Positions 6,098-7,796 of a DNA stretch of 7,796 bases are shown one piece after another (the stretch's first letter is position 1; each line of letters starts with the position of its first letter). Source of the stretch: an uncultured Rhizobiaceae group bacterium. Lineage in GTDB: Bacteria > Pseudomonadota > Alphaproteobacteria > Rhizobiales > Rhizobiaceae. The notes beneath the pieces are model-generated. The model was not told the origin of the DNA. It saw nothing but the letters and a program-made list of their open reading frames with translations, and did not search any database. Made by a program: the position numbers and the translations under genes. The stretch covers positions 1 to 7,796 of the forward strand of contig CALHHQ010000383.1 in the NCBI GenBank assembly GCA_938030645.1, written 5' to 3'.

Positions 6098-6382
6098 ATG
6101 ACATCGAAATTATTGATCGCAGCTTCCGCTCTCACAATCGCATTCTCCTCATTCAGCGCAACCGTCGCTTCTGCTGAAAAAAGAGGAAGCCACAAAACGT
6201 CCGCCTACGCCCAAAAAGAACTGAAACGCATTCAGAAACCACACTTCAAACTGGGTAAATCCATATCGCCGGAAGTACGCCGAGCCGCTGGTGCAAAAGC
6301 AGTGTTTGATCACCGTTCGGGCGGCGTGAACCGCTGTTCATTCATCACCTATCGCGGAGAACGTGCAATCGTCTGCGACTAA
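6098..6382 (+). CDS. Small secreted two-cysteine protein, copy B (unknown function)
   Basis: The 94-residue protein has a Sec signal (MTSK, a hydrophobic stretch at about 5-19, a likely cut after ASA at residue 26) and a strongly basic mature part, about +10 by my count against about +4 for copy A. It shares with copy A the ELKR motif (41-44), SPEVRRAAG (57-65), AVFDHRSG (68-75) and the terminal CSFITYRGERAIVCD (80-94), in which 12 of 15 residues are identical. Cys80 and Cys93 keep the same spacing, so a single disulfide is likely. The start at 6098 is set by AAAGGA seven bases upstream and by the signal peptide; an upstream in-frame ATG (6065) would put a charged stretch ahead of the signal. 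It lies between the terminator of copy A and its own terminator, so it should have its own promoter, which I could not pinpoint. The family is not recognised. Confidence 0.85.
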   Translation: MTSKLLIAASALTIAFSSFSATVASAEKRGSHKTSAYAQKELKRIQKPHFKLGKSISPEVRRAAGAKAVFDHRSGGVNRCSFITYRGERAIVCD

Positions 6383-6403
6383 ACCTTTCACCAACAAGCA
6401 AAC

Positions 6404-6437
6404 AAAAAGGGCTGCGGAATTCACCGCAGCCCTTTTT
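6404..6437 (+). terminator. Perfect bidirectional terminator between small secreted protein B and tig
   Basis: AAAAAGGGCTGCGG (6404-6417) pairs completely with CCGCAGCCCTTTTT (6424-6437) around an AATTCA loop, 14 base pairs without mismatch. It lies about 20 bases after the stop of the rightward gene and about 26 bases past the stop of the leftward tig, and the flanking A and T runs suit termination in both directions. Confidence 0.93.
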
Positions 6438-6463
6438 CGTTTTAAGATTCAAAATCAACCAGT

Positions 6464-7796
6464 TTAGACTGGAAGTTCATCTTCTTTCATAAGTTCTTCT
6501 TTGGTGACCACTTTGTCTTTCACCGTTGCGTTTTCAAGAATGTGGTCCACCACTTTCTCCTCAAACAACGGGGCGCGGAGACCACCGATTGCATCAGGAT
6601 TTTTGCGGAAGAAATCATACACTTCCTGCTCTTGCCCCGGATACTGACGCACTTGCTCCATCAGCGCAGTTTGCAGTTCGCTTTCGCTCACTTCTACTTT
6701 CGCTTCTTCACCGATTTCAGCCAAAACCAGACCCAAACGAACGCGGCGTTTTGCCAGTTTCATATAGTCTTCTTTTGCTTTTTCTTCAGTTGTGTCTTCA
6801 TCTTCAAAAGACTTACCGGCCTGCTCTAGATCACCCGTAATCTGCGTCCAGATGTTGTTGAATTCCTGCTCAACCATACCTTCTGGCAGGTCGAACTGAT
6901 GTTGTTCATCCAACTGGTCTAGCAATTGACGCTTGACCTTTTGGCGCGTGTGGGAACCGTACTGGCTTTCCACTTGGCCTTTAACAACCTCTTTCAGTTT
7001 GTCGAGATTCTCAAGACCAAGGCCTTCAGCCAATTTGTCGTCAATCGCAACTTTGCCCGGCTTGCCAACTTCATGAACGGTCACTTCAAACACAGCATCT
7101 TTGCCCGCAAGGTGCTCAGCGCCATATTCGTCAGGGAACTTCACTTTAACTTCCAGTTCGTCTCCGGCTTTTTGGCCGATCAACTGCTCTTCAAAGCCTG
7201 GAATGAACGTGTTTGAACCAAGAACCAGTTTCGCGCCTTGATCTGCACCGCCATCAAATGGCTCGCCATCAATTTTACCAAGGTAATCCATCGTGACCTG
7301 ATCTTTGTCAGCAGCTTTGCCTTTTTTGGTCTCGTATGTGTTGTTGCTCTCAGCAATGCGCTCGATTTGTTCATTGATTTCGTCGTCTGAGACATCAACG
7401 ATTGGACGTTCAATTTTCAGTTTTTTGAAATCGGCAACTTCAAACGGCGGGATCACTTCGTAAGTGATTTTGAACTCGAAGTCCTGCTGCCCGTCGATGA
7501 TTTTCTCGGCTTCAGCTTCGTCTTCGGTCATCGAGATGCTTGGCTGTTGAGCTGCTTTCTCTTTGCGCTCAGCCAAAACAGACTTTGTGTGTTCATCGAT
7601 CAACTCATTGACCAACTCACCCATGACCGATTTGCCGTACATTTTGGACACGTGGGACATCGGCACTTTGCCGGGACGGAAGCCGTTGATCTTCACTTTG
7701 TCTTTCAAATCGACAAGACGCTCATCACGTTTTGCTGTCATATCAGCGCTTGGAATCGTTACTGTAATTTCGCGCTTCAAGCCTTCGTTGAGCGTC
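6464..7796 (-). CDS. tig: Trigger factor (ribosome-associated chaperone and prolyl isomerase), 5' end outside window
   Basis: Trigger factor binds the ribosome tunnel exit and shields emerging chains. The reading frame is open to the window edge. The codons before a TTG at 7780 read T-L-N-E-G, matching the family's MQVTETLNEGLKRE, so the TTG is not the start and about five residues (443 of roughly 448 present) are missing. Counting the Leu at 7780 as residue 1, the ribosome-docking loop GFRPGKVP is at 33-40 (7684-7661). An FKBP-type isomerase domain spans about 155-240 (VTMDYLGKIDGEPFDGG, PGFEEQLIGQKAGDE, FPDEYGAEHLAGKDAVFEV). A helical SurA-like C-terminal arm follows (LPEGMVEQEF, ESELQTAL, YDFFRKNPDAIGGLRAPLFEEKVVDHIL). 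All three domains look intact. It converges on small secreted protein B with a shared terminator. Confidence 0.96.
   Translation of the reverse strand, partial: TLNEGLKREITVTIPSADMTAKRDERLVDLKDKVKINGFRPGKVPMSHVSKMYGKSVMGELVNELIDEHTKSVLAERKEKAAQQPSISMTEDEAEAEKIIDGQQDFEFKITYEVIPPFEVADFKKLKIERPIVDVSDDEINEQIERIAESNNTYETKKGKAADKDQVTMDYLGKIDGEPFDGGADQGAKLVLGSNTFIPGFEEQLIGQKAGDELEVKVKFPDEYGAEHLAGKDAVFEVTVHEVGKPGKVAIDDKLAEGLGLENLDKLKEVVKGQVESQYGSHTRQKVKRQLLDQLDEQHQFDLPEGMVEQEFNNIWTQITGDLEQAGKSFEDEDTTEEKAKEDYMKLAKRRVRLGLVLAEIGEEAKVEVSESELQTALMEQVRQYPGQEQEVYDFFRKNPDAIGGLRAPLFEEKVVDHILENATVKDKVVTKEELMKEDELPV

Noticed and set aside
6526..6840. Plus-strand open frames opposite the trigger factor gene.
   Set aside because: They are antisense shadows of the intact tig frame, with no ribosome site or recognisable domain.
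7778..7780. TTG at 7780 as the start of trigger factor.
   Set aside because: The frame continues upstream as T-L-N-E-G, matching the conserved trigger-factor N-terminus, so the true start lies just past the window edge.

Overview
The window looks like chromosomal DNA of an alphaproteobacterium, most likely Hyphomicrobiales (Rhizobiales). The pointers are an ExoR-like periplasmic Sel1-repeat protein, an Omp25/RopB-type 8-strand outer-membrane barrel, a 574-residue dihydroxy-acid dehydratase, and an alphaproteobacterial-style trigger factor. Base composition appears moderate and even. I see no mobile element, CRISPR array, rRNA or tRNA. The genus cannot be fixed from the sequence.

Layout. At the left edge is the 5' end of a minus-strand gene (1-80, possibly an NCS2 nucleobase permease). 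It diverges from a GTG-started exodeoxyribonuclease III gene (281-1066, +). Next is an outer-membrane beta-barrel gene (1274-1999, +), which converges through a shared hairpin terminator (2020-2057) on an overlapping minus-strand pair: ilvD (2943-4667) followed by exoR-like (2072-2956). The two share 14 bp and almost certainly form one transcription unit. Two perfect inverted repeats (4686-4712 and 4716-4754) lie between the ilvD start and a divergent SAM-dependent methyltransferase gene (4900-5535, +). Two tandem genes for small secreted proteins follow (5633-5905 and 6098-6382, +). They are paralogs ending in the same two-cysteine motif, and each has its own Shine-Dalgarno and its own terminator. 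The second converges through a perfect 14-bp bidirectional terminator (6404-6437) on tig, trigger factor (6464 to the window edge, minus), whose first few codons lie outside.

How the genes fit together. Most are housekeeping functions: DNA repair (xthA), branched-chain amino-acid synthesis (ilvD) and nascent-chain folding (tig). The envelope theme is the more unusual part: an exported ExoR-like regulator, an outer-membrane barrel of a class that ExoR-controlled two-component systems regulate in relatives, and two small exported proteins of unknown function. There is no gene-free stretch above 300 bases. The gaps (81-280, 1067-1273, 4668-4899, 5906-6097) hold the regulatory candidates listed, and apart from those I see nothing convincing in them.

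Most likely to be undescribed: the tandem pair of small two-cysteine secreted proteins, and the double inverted repeat in front of the ilvD-exoR unit. No full novel system such as defence, toxin-antitoxin or secretion is visible.
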